A stretch of DNA of 64,000 bases. Source: CATOSK01 sp963665735. GTDB lineage: Bacteria > Chloroflexota > Dehalococcoidia > Lucifugimonadales > UBA3495. Positions within the stretch are counted from its first letter, which is position 1. Each line of letters starts with the position of its first letter. The position numbers and the translations under genes were made by a program. Under the pieces are notes generated by a model. That model worked only from the letters and a program-made list of their open reading frames with translations. It did no database searches and had not been told where the DNA came from. Positions 39,821-48,154 of this stretch are shown piece after piece. The stretch is taken from assembly GCA_963665735.1 (NCBI GenBank), contig OY762444.1, positions 3,410,001 through 3,474,000 of the forward strand, read 5' to 3'.

Positions 39821-41149
39821 TTACCTCAAGAATCCTTCGTAATTTCGCATCAGCAGTTGGGCTTCCAGTTGGCGCAGGGTATCCAGGCCGACGCCTACCA
39901 TAATCAGCAGGCTGGTGCTGCTCAACGTCACCGCCTGCACGTTGGTAACTAGCTGCGCCAGGTAGGGAACGATAGCCACGAATCCCAGGAATAGCGCGCC
40001 GCCCATCGTGATACGGACGATTACCCGGTTCAAGTAATCCTGGGTGGGCTGGCCGGGGCGGATTCCTAAAACGAAACCGCCGTTGCGCTGGAGGTTTTCC
40101 GCCAGGTTTTGCTGGTTGAAAATAACCAGGGTGTAGAAGAAGGTGAAAATCATCACCAGGAAGAACACCATCACCCAGTAGAGCGGGGCGGAAGGGGCGA
40201 ACAGGTCAACGAAGTAGGTGGCGATGTTCCCGGTCAAACCGCCGGCGGTGGTGAAGTAGGTGGCGATGGTGCCGGGCAGCAGCACGATGGAAAAAGCGAA
40301 GATTAGCGGAATCATGCCGGCGGAGTTGATGCGCAACGGGATATAGGTTGAGCCGCTTTGCCGGTACATCCGACCGCTGCGGAAAACGCTGCGCCCGTAC
40401 TGGACGGGAATCCGGCGGGCCGCTTCGTTGAACAGCACAATCAGGGCGATTATCAGGACTCCGATGATGACAAAGAACCCGATTCCCAGAATGTTGTCGC
40501 GGTCAAGGAACCCCTGCGTCACCAGGGAGGGGAATCCCACGACTATGCCGGAGAAGATGATGAGGGATATTCCGTTGCCGATGCCCTTTTCGGTGATTAA
40601 CTCGCCCAGCCAGACCAGGAACATGGTGCCGGCGGTCATGGACAGGACGGCGGCCAGGGTGGGCAGCAGGGCGTCGCCGGTTACGCCCACGTTGGTCAGC
40701 ACGTTGCTTTGCTGGAGCAGGGCCAGTTGAGCGATGGCCTGGGATATGGCGATAGGGACGGTCAGCCAGTGAACCATGCGGTTCATCTTGACCCGGCCGC
40801 TTTCCCCTTCCCGCGAAATTTGCTGGAGGCTGGGGATAACCGGCGTCAAGAGCTGCATCACGATGGAGGCGGTGATGTAGGGAAAGACGCCCAGGGCAAC
40901 AATGCTCATGCGGCTGAGGGCGCCGCCGCTGAACAGGTCCAGGAATCCGAGGAGTTGGTTGTTGCGGAACAGGTTGTCCAGTTGAAACTGGTCAATGCCG
41001 GGAATGGGGATATGGGCGATGGCCCGGTACAAGACCAGCATCCCCAGGGTAAACAGGATTTTCGCCCGTAGGTCGGGCAGGCTGAAAGCGTCAATCGCCG
41101 CTTGAATCAGCCTGGGAAAACGTCCGCCCTGCACCTCACCCGTAATCAT
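39821..41149 (-). CDS. secY: protein translocase subunit SecY
   Basis: A 442-residue, 10-span channel of the Sec translocon. Typical segments are LYRAIAHIPIPGIDQFQLD, LDLFSGGALSRMSIVALGVF, PYITASIVMQLLTPVIPSL and FVLGIRPGQPTQDYLNRV. It follows rplO in the conserved spc order. Confidence 0.97.
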   Translation of the reverse strand: MITGEVQGGRFPRLIQAAIDAFSLPDLRAKILFTLGMLVLYRAIAHIPIPGIDQFQLDNLFRNNQLLGFLDLFSGGALSRMSIVALGVFPYITASIVMQLLTPVIPSLQQISREGESGRVKMNRMVHWLTVPIAISQAIAQLALLQQSNVLTNVGVTGDALLPTLAAVLSMTAGTMFLVWLGELITEKGIGNGISLIIFSGIVVGFPSLVTQGFLDRDNILGIGFFVIIGVLIIALIVLFNEAARRIPVQYGRSVFRSGRMYRQSGSTYIPLRINSAGMIPLIFAFSIVLLPGTIATYFTTAGGLTGNIATYFVDLFAPSAPLYWVMVFFLVMIFTFFYTLVIFNQQNLAENLQRNGGFVLGIRPGQPTQDYLNRVIVRITMGGALFLGFVAIVPYLAQLVTNVQAVTLSSTSLLIMVGVGLDTLRQLEAQLLMRNYEGFLR

Positions 41150-41155
41150 GGATTG

Positions 41156-41599
41156 TTACAGTTCCTCCACCGTTCCGCCGGCCGCCTCGATTTTGGCCCG
41201 GGCCGACCGGGTGAATTTGTGGGCCGCCACCGTCAGGCTCTTGGAAATTTCGCCGTTGCCCAGAATTTTCACCGGCAGGCCGCGGCCTCGCAGGTAGCCC
41301 TGCTCCCGCAGCAATTCCGGGTAAACCCGCTGGCCGGCGTCAAACTGCTCCAGGGTGTTCAGCTTGACCAGGGCATACTCGGTCTTGAAGATGTTGGTGA
41401 AGCCCCGTTTCATGGGCAGACCTTTAATCATACGCATCTGGCCGCCCTCGAAACCGCGGACGATGCCGTGACCGGAACGGGACTTCTGGCCCTTCATGCC
41501 GCGCCCGGCGGTGCTGCCCTGGCCGGCGGAATCGCCGCGGCCCACCCGTTTACGGTTGCGGCGCGCCCCCCGGGGGGGCGAAAGCTGGTCTTCTCTCAT
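41156..41599 (-). CDS. rplO: 50S ribosomal protein L15
   Basis: A 147-residue L15. The basic, glycine-rich N-terminus (PPRGARRNRKRVGRGDSAGQ, then GRGMKGQKSRSGHGIVRGFE) is typical, followed by the C-terminal alpha/beta domain. Confidence 0.96.
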   Translation of the reverse strand: MREDQLSPPRGARRNRKRVGRGDSAGQGSTAGRGMKGQKSRSGHGIVRGFEGGQMRMIKGLPMKRGFTNIFKTEYALVKLNTLEQFDAGQRVYPELLREQGYLRGRGLPVKILGNGEISKSLTVAAHKFTRSARAKIEAAGGTVEEL

Positions 41600-41679
41600 C
41601 TGGTTGACGCCTCGTTGGATGCAGCCCGTTTGGATGCAGGATGTATTTTAGCGATTCGGCTCGGCCCCCGGTAAGGGGA

Positions 41680-41874
41680 TTAGTTGGCCGGTTCTTCCAG
41701 TTCTTCCACCGTCAGCAGGTGGCTGACCTTGTTGACCATGCCCCGGATGGTGGGGGTATCGCCGTGAATGACGGTGTGGTTGAGCCGGCGCAAACCCAGG
41801 GAGTGAATCACCCGCCGCTGGTCTTGGGGCCGTCCGATGTAACTTTTGGTCCAGGTTATTTTCAGTTGGGCCAT
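41680..41874 (-). CDS. rpmD: 50S ribosomal protein L30
   Basis: A 64-residue L30. AQLKITWTKSYIGRPQDQRR, SLGLRRLNHTVIHGDTPTI and GMVNKVSHLLTVEEL match the family. The start is the MAQLK codon; the open frame upstream overlaps rpsE and is not coding. It ends with a short acidic EELEEPAN. Confidence 0.95.
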   Translation of the reverse strand: MAQLKITWTKSYIGRPQDQRRVIHSLGLRRLNHTVIHGDTPTIRGMVNKVSHLLTVEELEEPAN

Positions 41875-41896
41875 GAATGCACCTGTGGGGAACGGA

Positions 41897-42418
41897 TTAG
41901 GCGGGGGTGGCGCGGCCCAGCCGACGGGATATTTCTTCCGCCGGGTCGCGCAATTGGCGGAGGGCCTCGAAGGTGGCCGCCACGATGTTGATGGGGTTGC
42001 GGGAACCCAGGGACTTGCCCACCACGTCGCGGACGCCGCCCAGTTCCAGGATGGCGCGCATGGCGCCGGCGGCGATAATCCCGGTGCCGTCGCCGGCCGG
42101 TTTGAGGACAACGATGGACGCGCCCACCTTGACGGTGATTTCGTGGGGAATGGTGCTGCCTTTCAGGGGGATTTTGACCATGCCCCGGCGGGCGATGGCG
42201 TTGCCCTTGCGGACGGCGTCGGGAATGGCCAGAGCCTTGCCCATGCCGGCGCCGACGCTGCCTTCGCCGTCGCCCACCACCACCAGGGCGTTAAATCGCA
42301 AACGGCGGCCTCCCTTGACCACCTTGGCGATGCGGCGGGTATAGACGACGCGCTCGGAGAACCCGGAATCCTCATCCTGGAAACGTCCCGGTCTTGGCCT
42401 GCTGGGTGCGAAAACCAT
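41897..42418 (-). CDS. rpsE: 30S ribosomal protein S5
   Basis: A 173-residue S5. SERVVYTRRIAKVVKGGRRL, FNALVVVGDGEGSVGAGMGK and GVRDVVGKSLGSRNPINIVA are characteristic. Its ATG overlaps the rplR stop codon (TAATG). Confidence 0.97.
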   Translation of the reverse strand: MVFAPSRPRPGRFQDEDSGFSERVVYTRRIAKVVKGGRRLRFNALVVVGDGEGSVGAGMGKALAIPDAVRKGNAIARRGMVKIPLKGSTIPHEITVKVGASIVVLKPAGDGTGIIAAGAMRAILELGGVRDVVGKSLGSRNPINIVAATFEALRQLRDPAEEISRRLGRATPA

Positions 42419-42774
42419 TAAAAGTCAAGTCCTCCTTCTCTGGCGGCCTCGGCCAGAGCTTTAACCCGGCCGTGATACTTGTACCCGCCCCGGTCGAAAA
42501 CCACCTTGGTTATGCCTTGGGCCTTGGCGCGCTCGGCCACCAACGTCCCCACCTGGCTGGAAGCGCTGGTCTTGGGCCGCAAGGTTTCCGTGGCTTCCAG
42601 GCTGGAGGCGGCGGCGAGGGTGTGGCCGCGAGTGTCGTCAATTACCTGGGCGTAAATCGCCTTGGCGCTGCGAAACACGCAGAGCCGGGGCTGGTCGGCG
42701 TCGCCGGATACCTTTTTGCGTACTCTCCGGTGGCGAACCAGGCGCAGTTTGTGGGCGTTCTTGTCTCTTGGCAT
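42418..42774 (-). CDS. rplR: 50S ribosomal protein L18
   Basis: A 118-residue 5S-rRNA-binding L18. LRLVRHRRVRKKVSGDADQP, RLCVFRSAKAIYAQVIDDTR and VVFDRGGYKYHGRVKALAEA are visible. Confidence 0.97.
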   Translation of the reverse strand: MPRDKNAHKLRLVRHRRVRKKVSGDADQPRLCVFRSAKAIYAQVIDDTRGHTLAAASSLEATETLRPKTSASSQVGTLVAERAKAQGITKVVFDRGGYKYHGRVKALAEAAREGGLDF

Positions 42775-42810
42775 TTTCCTTAGCGAACCTTTTGCGTGGG
42801 TATGGGAGGG

Positions 42811-43401
42811 TTAAGCCTTGCGGGCGGCGGCCTTGCCGGGCTTGAAGTGGAGGACTTCGCCCCGGTAGCGGATGCCCTTTTCCTTGTAAGCGTTGGGGGG
42901 ACGGACTTGCCTGATTTGGGCGGCCTGGGAACCGACTTTCTGCTTGTCTATGCCCCGGACATGAACCCGGTTGTTGCCTTCAACTTCCAGGGTAACGCCG
43001 TCAATGGGCTGAATCTCAACCGTGTGGCTGTAACCGACGCTCAGGGTGATTCCCGCGCCGGTCTGCTGCACCCGGTAGCCGACTCCCATCAATTCCAGGG
43101 TCTTGGAGTAGCCTTCGGTGACCCCGATAATAGCGTTGGCAATGAGGCTGCGGGTCAAGCCGTGCAGGGAGTGGTGGAACTTGCGCTGGGACAGCCGTTC
43201 CACGATAACCTCGCCATCCTGGACCGTAACCTTGACTTCCGGATGATAGGTCTGGTTGAGAGTTCCCATCGGGCCGGTGACGTTGACGCCGTTGGACAGG
43301 ACTTCCACCTGTACGCCGGGCGGAATGGGGATGGGCTTGCGGCCCACCCGGGACAGGGTGCGTTCCTGGAGTTCTTCTCTGACGAAAGGGCTACCAGACA
43401 T
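42811..43401 (-). CDS. rplF: 50S ribosomal protein L6
   Basis: A 196-residue L6. SRVGRKPIPIPPGVQVEV opens the core; ARKA-type basic ending follows FKPGKAAARKA. Starting at MSGSPFVREEL (43401) overlaps the rpsH stop codon by 11 nt and gives a 15-residue leader before the usual SR(I/V)G start. A CTG at the SRVG codon with AGGA upstream could alternatively start translation. Confidence 0.95.
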   Translation of the reverse strand: MSGSPFVREELQERTLSRVGRKPIPIPPGVQVEVLSNGVNVTGPMGTLNQTYHPEVKVTVQDGEVIVERLSQRKFHHSLHGLTRSLIANAIIGVTEGYSKTLELMGVGYRVQQTGAGITLSVGYSHTVEIQPIDGVTLEVEGNNRVHVRGIDKQKVGSQAAQIRQVRPPNAYKEKGIRYRGEVLHFKPGKAAARKA

Positions 43402-43789
43402 AGCAAAGCAACTCCCCCCCAATGCCGGTACGCCAGGCTTGCCGCCCGGTCATTACCCCTTGGGAAGTGGAAATAATGGCGGTGCCGATGCCGCCGTAGA
43501 TGCGGGGGATTTCCCCCTTGCCGACGTAAACCCGCAGGCCCGGCTTGCTGACCCGTTTCAACCCGCTTATCGCCGGCTCCCGCCCTGGGCGGTAGGACAG
43601 GTGGATACGCAGATTGGGGAAGGTCTGGCCCCGGGGAATATCAAAATCGCGGATATAGCCCTGGTCTTTGAGAATCTGGGCGATAGCCAGTTTCAACTTG
43701 GAATGGGGAACCAGCACGGAATCGTGACGGGCTTGAATCCCGTTGCGAATCCGGGTCAACATATCCGCTACCGGGTCGGTTACTGGCAT
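43391..43789 (-). CDS. rpsH: 30S ribosomal protein S8
   Basis: A 132-residue S8. TDPVADMLTRIRNGIQARHD, VSKPGLRVYVGKGEIPRIYG, GIGTAIISTSQGVMTGRQAW and the ending GGELLCYVW are typical. It is separated from rpsN by an unusual 318-bp gap containing a repeat. Confidence 0.97.
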   Translation of the reverse strand: MPVTDPVADMLTRIRNGIQARHDSVLVPHSKLKLAIAQILKDQGYIRDFDIPRGQTFPNLRIHLSYRPGREPAISGLKRVSKPGLRVYVGKGEIPRIYGGIGTAIISTSQGVMTGRQAWRTGIGGELLCYVW

Positions 43790-44107
43790 CCTTTAACTTG
43801 CTCCTAATCTGTTGTCGATGCGTGGGCTGGTTGCCAAGGCCATCGCGTCATCAATCGGCCCGGCCTCCTTGCCCTGCTGTATGCCATCCTGAGCGACTAT
43901 ATGTCATTCTGAGCGCAGCGAAGAATCTAAAATTCTTGCCGTCAACCCTTTTTCGACTCCCGGAGGAGCCGTTGTTGTAGGATTTTAGACCCTTCACTTC
44001 GTTCAGGGTGACATAGCGCCGTTCAGGGTAACATGATGAAATTCAGGTCTGCATGATGAAGTTCAGGGTTGAGTACTCCGAAGTTAAAATGCGATTTTTT
44101 CGGTTGG
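43790..44107. repeat. MITE-like element copy 4 inside the ribosomal operon
   Basis: The rpsN-rpsH gap, normally a few bases. Holds a 114-bp copy (43901-44014) from ATGTCATTCTGAGCGCAGCG to CACTTCGTTCAGGGTGACAT, flanked by partial ends (ATGCCATCCTGAGCG at 43881 and repeated TTCAGGGTAACATGATGAA motifs at 44021-44066). No gene is supported. Confidence 0.75.
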
Positions 44108-44293
44108 CTACCAACTGGCCTTGCGGACGCCGGGAAGTTCGCCGGTCAGGGCCAACTCGCGAAAGCAGATGCGGCAGAGGCCGGCGTAGCGTATGTAGGC
44201 CCGGGGCCGGCCGCATCGGTTGCATCGGTTATAGGCCCTTGTCTTGTACTTGGGTTCTTTGAGCCAGCGTTGAATCATGGACTTCTTGGCCAA
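44108..44293 (-). CDS. rpsN: 30S ribosomal protein S14 (zinc type Z)
   Basis: A 61-residue type Z S14. CNRCGRPRAYIRYAGLCRIC gives the two C-x2-C zinc pairs and it ends LPGVRKASW. The start is TTG (reading M-AKKSMIQRW) with GAGGAGG 5 nt upstream, which gives exactly the family length. Confidence 0.96.
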   Translation of the reverse strand: MAKKSMIQRWLKEPKYKTRAYNRCNRCGRPRAYIRYAGLCRICFRELALTGELPGVRKASW

Positions 44294-44303
44294 GGGTTCC
44301 TCC

Positions 44304-44966
44304 TCAGGTCTCGCGGACGAAGGGCATACCGAAGAGTTCCAGCAGGCGGGTCGCTTCGGCGTCGTTGGGGGCGGTAGTGGCAATGGTTACCTGGAGGCCG
44401 CGTATGCGGTCAATCTGGTTATAGTCAATTTCGGGAAAGATGATTTGCTCCCGAATGCCGATGGAAAAGTTGCCCCGTCCGTCAAAGCCCCGGCGGGGTA
44501 TCCCCCGGAAGTCCCGGATGCGGGGCAAGGCCGTGTTCACCAGGCGGTCAAGGAAATGATACATCCGGTCGCCCCGCAGGGTAACGGAAGTGCCGATGGG
44601 GTTGCCTTCCCGCAGCTTGAAGTTGGCGATGGACTTGCGGGCGCGGGTAATGACGGGTTTCTGGCCGCTGACGATGGCCAGGTCGTTGGTGGCGGCTTCC
44701 ATTGCCCGCCCGTTGGTCAACGCCTCGCCCAAGCCGATGTTGAGGACGATTTTCTGGACGCGAGGGACACGCATAACGCTGCTAAACCCGAACTCGCCCA
44801 TCATGGCGGGGACGATTTCGTTGCGGTAGGTATCCCGCAGCCGGGGATGGGGCCGCCCGTTGGAGGCCGGGGCCTCGGCGTCGGCCTGTCGGGAGCGTCC
44901 GCCCCTTTGCCGCTGCTGGCGGGCCGGGCGTTCCGTTTGCTGTTGGCTGTTACTGGGTGACGTCAT
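44304..44966 (-). CDS. rplE: 50S ribosomal protein L5 with N-terminal extension
   Basis: A 220-residue L5. The core begins near RLRDTYRNEIVPAMMGEFGF and includes VQKIVLNIGLGEALTNGRAM and RDFRGIPRRGFDGRGNFSIG. About 40 Gln/Arg/Ser-rich residues precede it, not usual in L5. The ATG overlaps the end of rplX by 17 nt. Confidence 0.96.
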   Translation of the reverse strand: MTSPSNSQQQTERPARQQRQRGGRSRQADAEAPASNGRPHPRLRDTYRNEIVPAMMGEFGFSSVMRVPRVQKIVLNIGLGEALTNGRAMEAATNDLAIVSGQKPVITRARKSIANFKLREGNPIGTSVTLRGDRMYHFLDRLVNTALPRIRDFRGIPRRGFDGRGNFSIGIREQIIFPEIDYNQIDRIRGLQVTIATTAPNDAEATRLLELFGMPFVRET

Positions 44967-45273
44967 CAATAACTTCCTTGCACTTGGGGCAGGCCCGGAC
45001 TCGCTGGCCGGTTTCCAGCCGGGAAATGTTGGGCCGGGTGGGACGGCTGCACTTGTTGCAGATGAGCATGACGTTGGAAACGTGAATCGAGGCTTCCTGC
45101 TGGATAATTCCCGACTGCCGAATGCCGGGACGGGCTTTCATGTGGCGCGTGACCATATTCAAGCCTTCGACAAAGACCCGGTTCCGGTCCAGGGATTGGC
45201 GGTCAACCCGGCCGGTCTTGCCCTTTTCCTTGCCGGCGATGACCAGCACGTTATCGCCCTTCTTGATGTTCAT
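44950..45273 (-). CDS. rplX: 50S ribosomal protein L24
   Basis: A 107-residue L24 with a KOW motif (IKKGDNVLVIAGKEKGKTGR) and a C-terminal pair of C-x2-C (LICNKCSRPT and RACPKCKEVID). The start overlaps the rplN stop codon (TAATG). Confidence 0.96.
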   Translation of the reverse strand: MNIKKGDNVLVIAGKEKGKTGRVDRQSLDRNRVFVEGLNMVTRHMKARPGIRQSGIIQQEASIHVSNVMLICNKCSRPTRPNISRLETGQRVRACPKCKEVIDDVTQ

Positions 45274-45641
45274 TAGACCACCTCCGGGGCCAGGGAAACG
45301 ATGCGCATGAACCCCTTTTCCCGCAGTTCCCGGGCCACCGGGCCGAAAATGCGGGTTCCCCGGGGCATCAGGTTGTCCTGGATAATCACGGCGGCGTTGT
45401 CGTCAAACCGGATATAGGTGCCGTCGGGCCGGGCCAGCGGCTGCGCCTGCCGCACAACCACCGCCTTAACCACGGTGCCTTTCCGAACCGGGGAGTTGGG
45501 CACCGCCTCCCGCACGTTGCAGACGATAACGTCGCCCACCTTGGCGTACTTGCGGTGGCTGGCGCCGGGAATGTTTATCAGGCGGATGCGCTTGGCCCCG
45601 CTGTTGTCGGCCACGTTTAGCCGGGTATAGGTCTGAATCAT
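45273..45641 (-). CDS. rplN: 50S ribosomal protein L14
   Basis: A 122-residue L14. IQTYTRLNVADNSGAKRIRL, VRKGTVVKAVVVRQAQPLAR and GPVARELREKGFMRIVSLAP match the family. Confidence 0.97.
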   Translation of the reverse strand: MIQTYTRLNVADNSGAKRIRLINIPGASHRKYAKVGDVIVCNVREAVPNSPVRKGTVVKAVVVRQAQPLARPDGTYIRFDDNAAVIIQDNLMPRGTRIFGPVARELREKGFMRIVSLAPEVV

Positions 45642-45643
45642 GG

Positions 45644-46066
45644 CTAGTCTTCCTCTGGGTCATCGGCCGGCGAGTCAACCAGCCCTGCCAGTTCATCGGG
45701 GAAGTCGTCGGGCATTTCGTCCGGGAGCGCGTCGGCGGGGACTTCGGCCAGGGCCTCCCCGGTCATCACCGGGGTAACGTCGGTTTCCAGTTCGATGGGC
45801 CGGACTTCCGCCACTTGCCGGCGTTGCAGGATTTCCAGCAGCCGCCAGTGCTTGGTCTTGGAAATGGGGCGCGTTTCCTGAATCCGAACCGTATCACCTA
45901 CCTGGCACTGGCTCAGGGGGTCGTGGACGTAGTAGCGGGCGACCCGGCGCATCTGCTTGCGGTAGATGGGGTGACGCTGTTTCCACACCATTTCCACCAC
46001 GGCGGTCTTGTCCATCCTGGTGCGGACGACGGAACCGACGCGGACTTTACGCATTTCTTTGGCCAA
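45644..46066 (-). CDS. rpsQ: 30S ribosomal protein S17 with acidic tail
   Basis: A 140-residue S17. The core (VVRTRMDKTAVVEMVWKQRH, CQVGDTVRIQETRPISKTKH) ends near residue 92, the usual full length. About 48 extra residues rich in Asp, Glu and Pro follow (for example LPDEMPDDFPDELAGLVDSP). The acidic extension is unusual. Confidence 0.95.
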   Translation of the reverse strand: MAKEMRKVRVGSVVRTRMDKTAVVEMVWKQRHPIYRKQMRRVARYYVHDPLSQCQVGDTVRIQETRPISKTKHWRLLEILQRRQVAEVRPIELETDVTPVMTGEALAEVPADALPDEMPDDFPDELAGLVDSPADDPEED

Positions 46067-46068
46067 GG

Positions 46069-46263
46069 TTAAGCCTCCTGCTGCCGCTGGCGGATGACCG
46101 TCAAGAGCCGGGCGATGGTCTTGCGGGTCTTTCTGGGCTGGTTGGTGTCGGTAAGCTGGTTGGTGGCGGCCCGGAAGCGGAGGCTCATCAACTCTTTGTA
46201 AGAGTTTTCCAGTTCCTCTTGAAGCTGCTCGTCGGACAAGTCGCGAATTTCGTGAATCTGCAT
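46069..46263 (-). CDS. rpmC: 50S ribosomal protein L29
   Basis: A 64-residue two-helix L29. IRDLSDEQLQEELENSYKEL, then NLRF-type SLRFRAATNQL and a C-terminal RKTIARLLTVIRQRQQEA. Confidence 0.96.
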   Translation of the reverse strand: MQIHEIRDLSDEQLQEELENSYKELMSLRFRAATNQLTDTNQPRKTRKTIARLLTVIRQRQQEA

Positions 46264-46266
46264 GGT

Positions 46267-46713
46267 CTAACTCTGCGCCAGGCCGGAGCCGGTGACGGCG
46301 GCCACCCGGTCGCGCTGGACGGTCTTGGTGGGAATGGGGAGCTTGTGGGACGCCAGACGGAGGGCCTCGACGGCCTGTTCGCCGGGGACGCCGCCGACCT
46401 CAAACAGGATGCGGCCCGGCTTGACCACAGCAACCCAATGGTCGTTGGCCGCCTTGCCGCCGCCCATGCGGACTTCCGCCGGTTTCTTGCTGACCGGCTT
46501 GTCCGGGAATACCCGAATCCATACCTGGCCGCCCCGCTGGAGGTGGCGGGTAATGGCGATACGGGCCGACTCAATTTGTCGGGCCGTAATCCATTCGCAG
46601 CCCATCGCCTTGAGGCCGTATTCCCCGAAATGGACGCTGCTGCCGGTGACGGCCTTGCCCTTGCGCCGGCCCCGGCCCATCTTGCGGTACTTGGTGCGCC
46701 TTGGTTGCAACAT
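46267..46713 (-). CDS. rplP: 50S ribosomal protein L16
   Basis: A 148-residue L16. MLQPRRTKYRKMGRGRRKGK, ESARIAITRHLQRGGQVWIR and VFPDKPVSKKPAEVRMGGGK are characteristic. Confidence 0.97.
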   Translation of the reverse strand: MLQPRRTKYRKMGRGRRKGKAVTGSSVHFGEYGLKAMGCEWITARQIESARIAITRHLQRGGQVWIRVFPDKPVSKKPAEVRMGGGKAANDHWVAVVKPGRILFEVGGVPGEQAVEALRLASHKLPIPTKTVQRDRVAAVTGSGLAQS

Positions 46714-46742
46714 AAGCGTTTTCCTTAAACTGCCGGACAGCC

Positions 46743-47510
46743 TTAGCCCGGCAAGACTCCGGTAAGGCTGTCGTCGTCCACGATGTCGTCGTTCAGGGGG
46801 TCAAGTTCATCCGCGCCCGGTTCCACCCGAACCTCGATGGTTTCCAGTTCCTCGGTGATTTCCGGCGGCGGGGGCAGAATCTCTCCCCTGTAAATCCAGA
46901 CCTTGATTCCGATGCGTCCCATGGACGTATGGGCTTCGGCCAGGGCGTAGTCAATATCCGCCCGCAGGGTGTGCAGTGGCACCTGGCCCATCATCAGCTT
47001 TTCGGTGCGGGCGATTTCCGCTCCGGAAATGCGGCCCTTGGTGATGATTTTGATTCCTTCGGCGCCGGCCTGCATCGCCCTTTGCGCGGCTTGGCGCATG
47101 GCCCGGCGGTAGGCTACCCGGCGCTGCAACTGGTCGGCGATGTTGCGGCCCACCAGGTAGGGGTCAAGTTCGGGATGCTCGATTTCGATGATGTTCAACT
47201 GGACGCGGCGGGTGGTGATGTTTTCCAGCTTGGAACGCAGCTGCTTGACCCGTTCCCCGTCCCGGCCAATGAGGATGCCGGGGCGGGCGGAATGGATGTT
47301 GATAACGCTGTCCTGCGCGCCCCGGTCAATTTCCACCCGGGCGATGCCGGCGTCGGAAAATCCCCGGTACTCCGAGTGAATCGTATTCCGCAGCTTCAGG
47401 TCTTCTGAGACCAGTCTGCGGTAGCCGGCGGCGTTGTTGGCGTACCAGTGGGTCTTCCAGTCTTTGATGATTCCCAGCCGGAAACCGTAGGGGTGGGTTT
47501 TGTGGCCCAT
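46743..47510 (-). CDS. rpsC: 30S ribosomal protein S3 with acidic tail
   Basis: A 255-residue S3. The start at MGHKTHPYGFRLGIIKDWKT is conserved; the longer frame upstream overlaps rplV. The KH domain has SARPGILIGRDGERVKQL, and GRIGIKVWIYRGEILPPPPE ends the core. About 35 acidic residues follow (ADELDPLNDDIVDDDSLTG). Confidence 0.96.
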   Translation of the reverse strand: MGHKTHPYGFRLGIIKDWKTHWYANNAAGYRRLVSEDLKLRNTIHSEYRGFSDAGIARVEIDRGAQDSVINIHSARPGILIGRDGERVKQLRSKLENITTRRVQLNIIEIEHPELDPYLVGRNIADQLQRRVAYRRAMRQAAQRAMQAGAEGIKIITKGRISGAEIARTEKLMMGQVPLHTLRADIDYALAEAHTSMGRIGIKVWIYRGEILPPPPEITEELETIEVRVEPGADELDPLNDDIVDDDSLTGVLPG

Positions 47511-47521
47511 AGCTGGCTCTC

Positions 47522-47860
47522 CTATTCTAACTCGTCCACCACGACGGTAATGTGGCTGGCCCGCTTGGTAATCCGCCCGATACGCCCCCGGGCCCGGGGC
47601 CGGAACCGCTTTAACGGGCGGGCCTGGTCTGCGGTGATTCGGACGATGCGAAGGTTGTCCGGGTCCATGAACATATTGTTTTCGGCGTTGGCGGCGGCGG
47701 AACGCACCACTTTTTCCACCACCCGCGCCCAAGGCGAGGTCATCAGGCTGAGGGTGTCAATGGCCGAGTTGACCTCGCTGCCCCGCACCAGGTCCAGGAT
47801 GGGCTTCAGCCTCTTGGGAGAGGCCCCGATTTGCTTGGCTCTGGCTTGCACTTCCGGCAT
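47522..47860 (-). CDS. rplV: 50S ribosomal protein L22
   Basis: A 112-residue L22. QARAKQIGASPKRLKPILDL, NNMFMDPDNLRIVRITADQA and FRPRARGRIGRITKRASHIT (the exit-tunnel loop) are visible. Confidence 0.97.
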   Translation of the reverse strand: MPEVQARAKQIGASPKRLKPILDLVRGSEVNSAIDTLSLMTSPWARVVEKVVRSAAANAENNMFMDPDNLRIVRITADQARPLKRFRPRARGRIGRITKRASHITVVVDELE

Positions 47861-47864
47861 GACG

Positions 47865-48149
47865 CTACCTCACCCGGCTCGACCGCTCGGAGCGGGAGAC
47901 GTGGCCCCGGTAGGTGCGGGTGGGGGCGAACTCGCCCAGGCGATGGCCCACCATGTTTTCGGTGACAAATACCGGAATATGCCGCCGCCCGTCGTGGACG
48001 CCCAGGGTCAACCCCACCATTTCCGGCATAATCATGGAGGCCCGGGACCAGGTGCGGATGACCGTCTGCGCGCCCGACTGCTGGACGGCCAGGACTTTCT
48101 TCATCAGCTTTTCCTGGACGTATGGCCCTTTTTTGACCGACCTGGACAT
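47865..48149 (-). CDS. rpsS: 30S ribosomal protein S19
   Basis: A 94-residue S19. SRSVKKGPYVQEKLMKKVLA, SRASMIMPEMVGLTLGVHDG and MVGHRLGEFAPTRTYRGHVS match the family. Confidence 0.97.
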   Translation of the reverse strand: MSRSVKKGPYVQEKLMKKVLAVQQSGAQTVIRTWSRASMIMPEMVGLTLGVHDGRRHIPVFVTENMVGHRLGEFAPTRTYRGHVSRSERSSRVR

Positions 48150-48154
48150 ACTTT

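Noticed and set aside
43345..43360. CTG start for rplF at SRVG
   Set aside because: AGGA spacing is acceptable, but ATG at 43401 with overlap to rpsH is the simpler start; not excluded.
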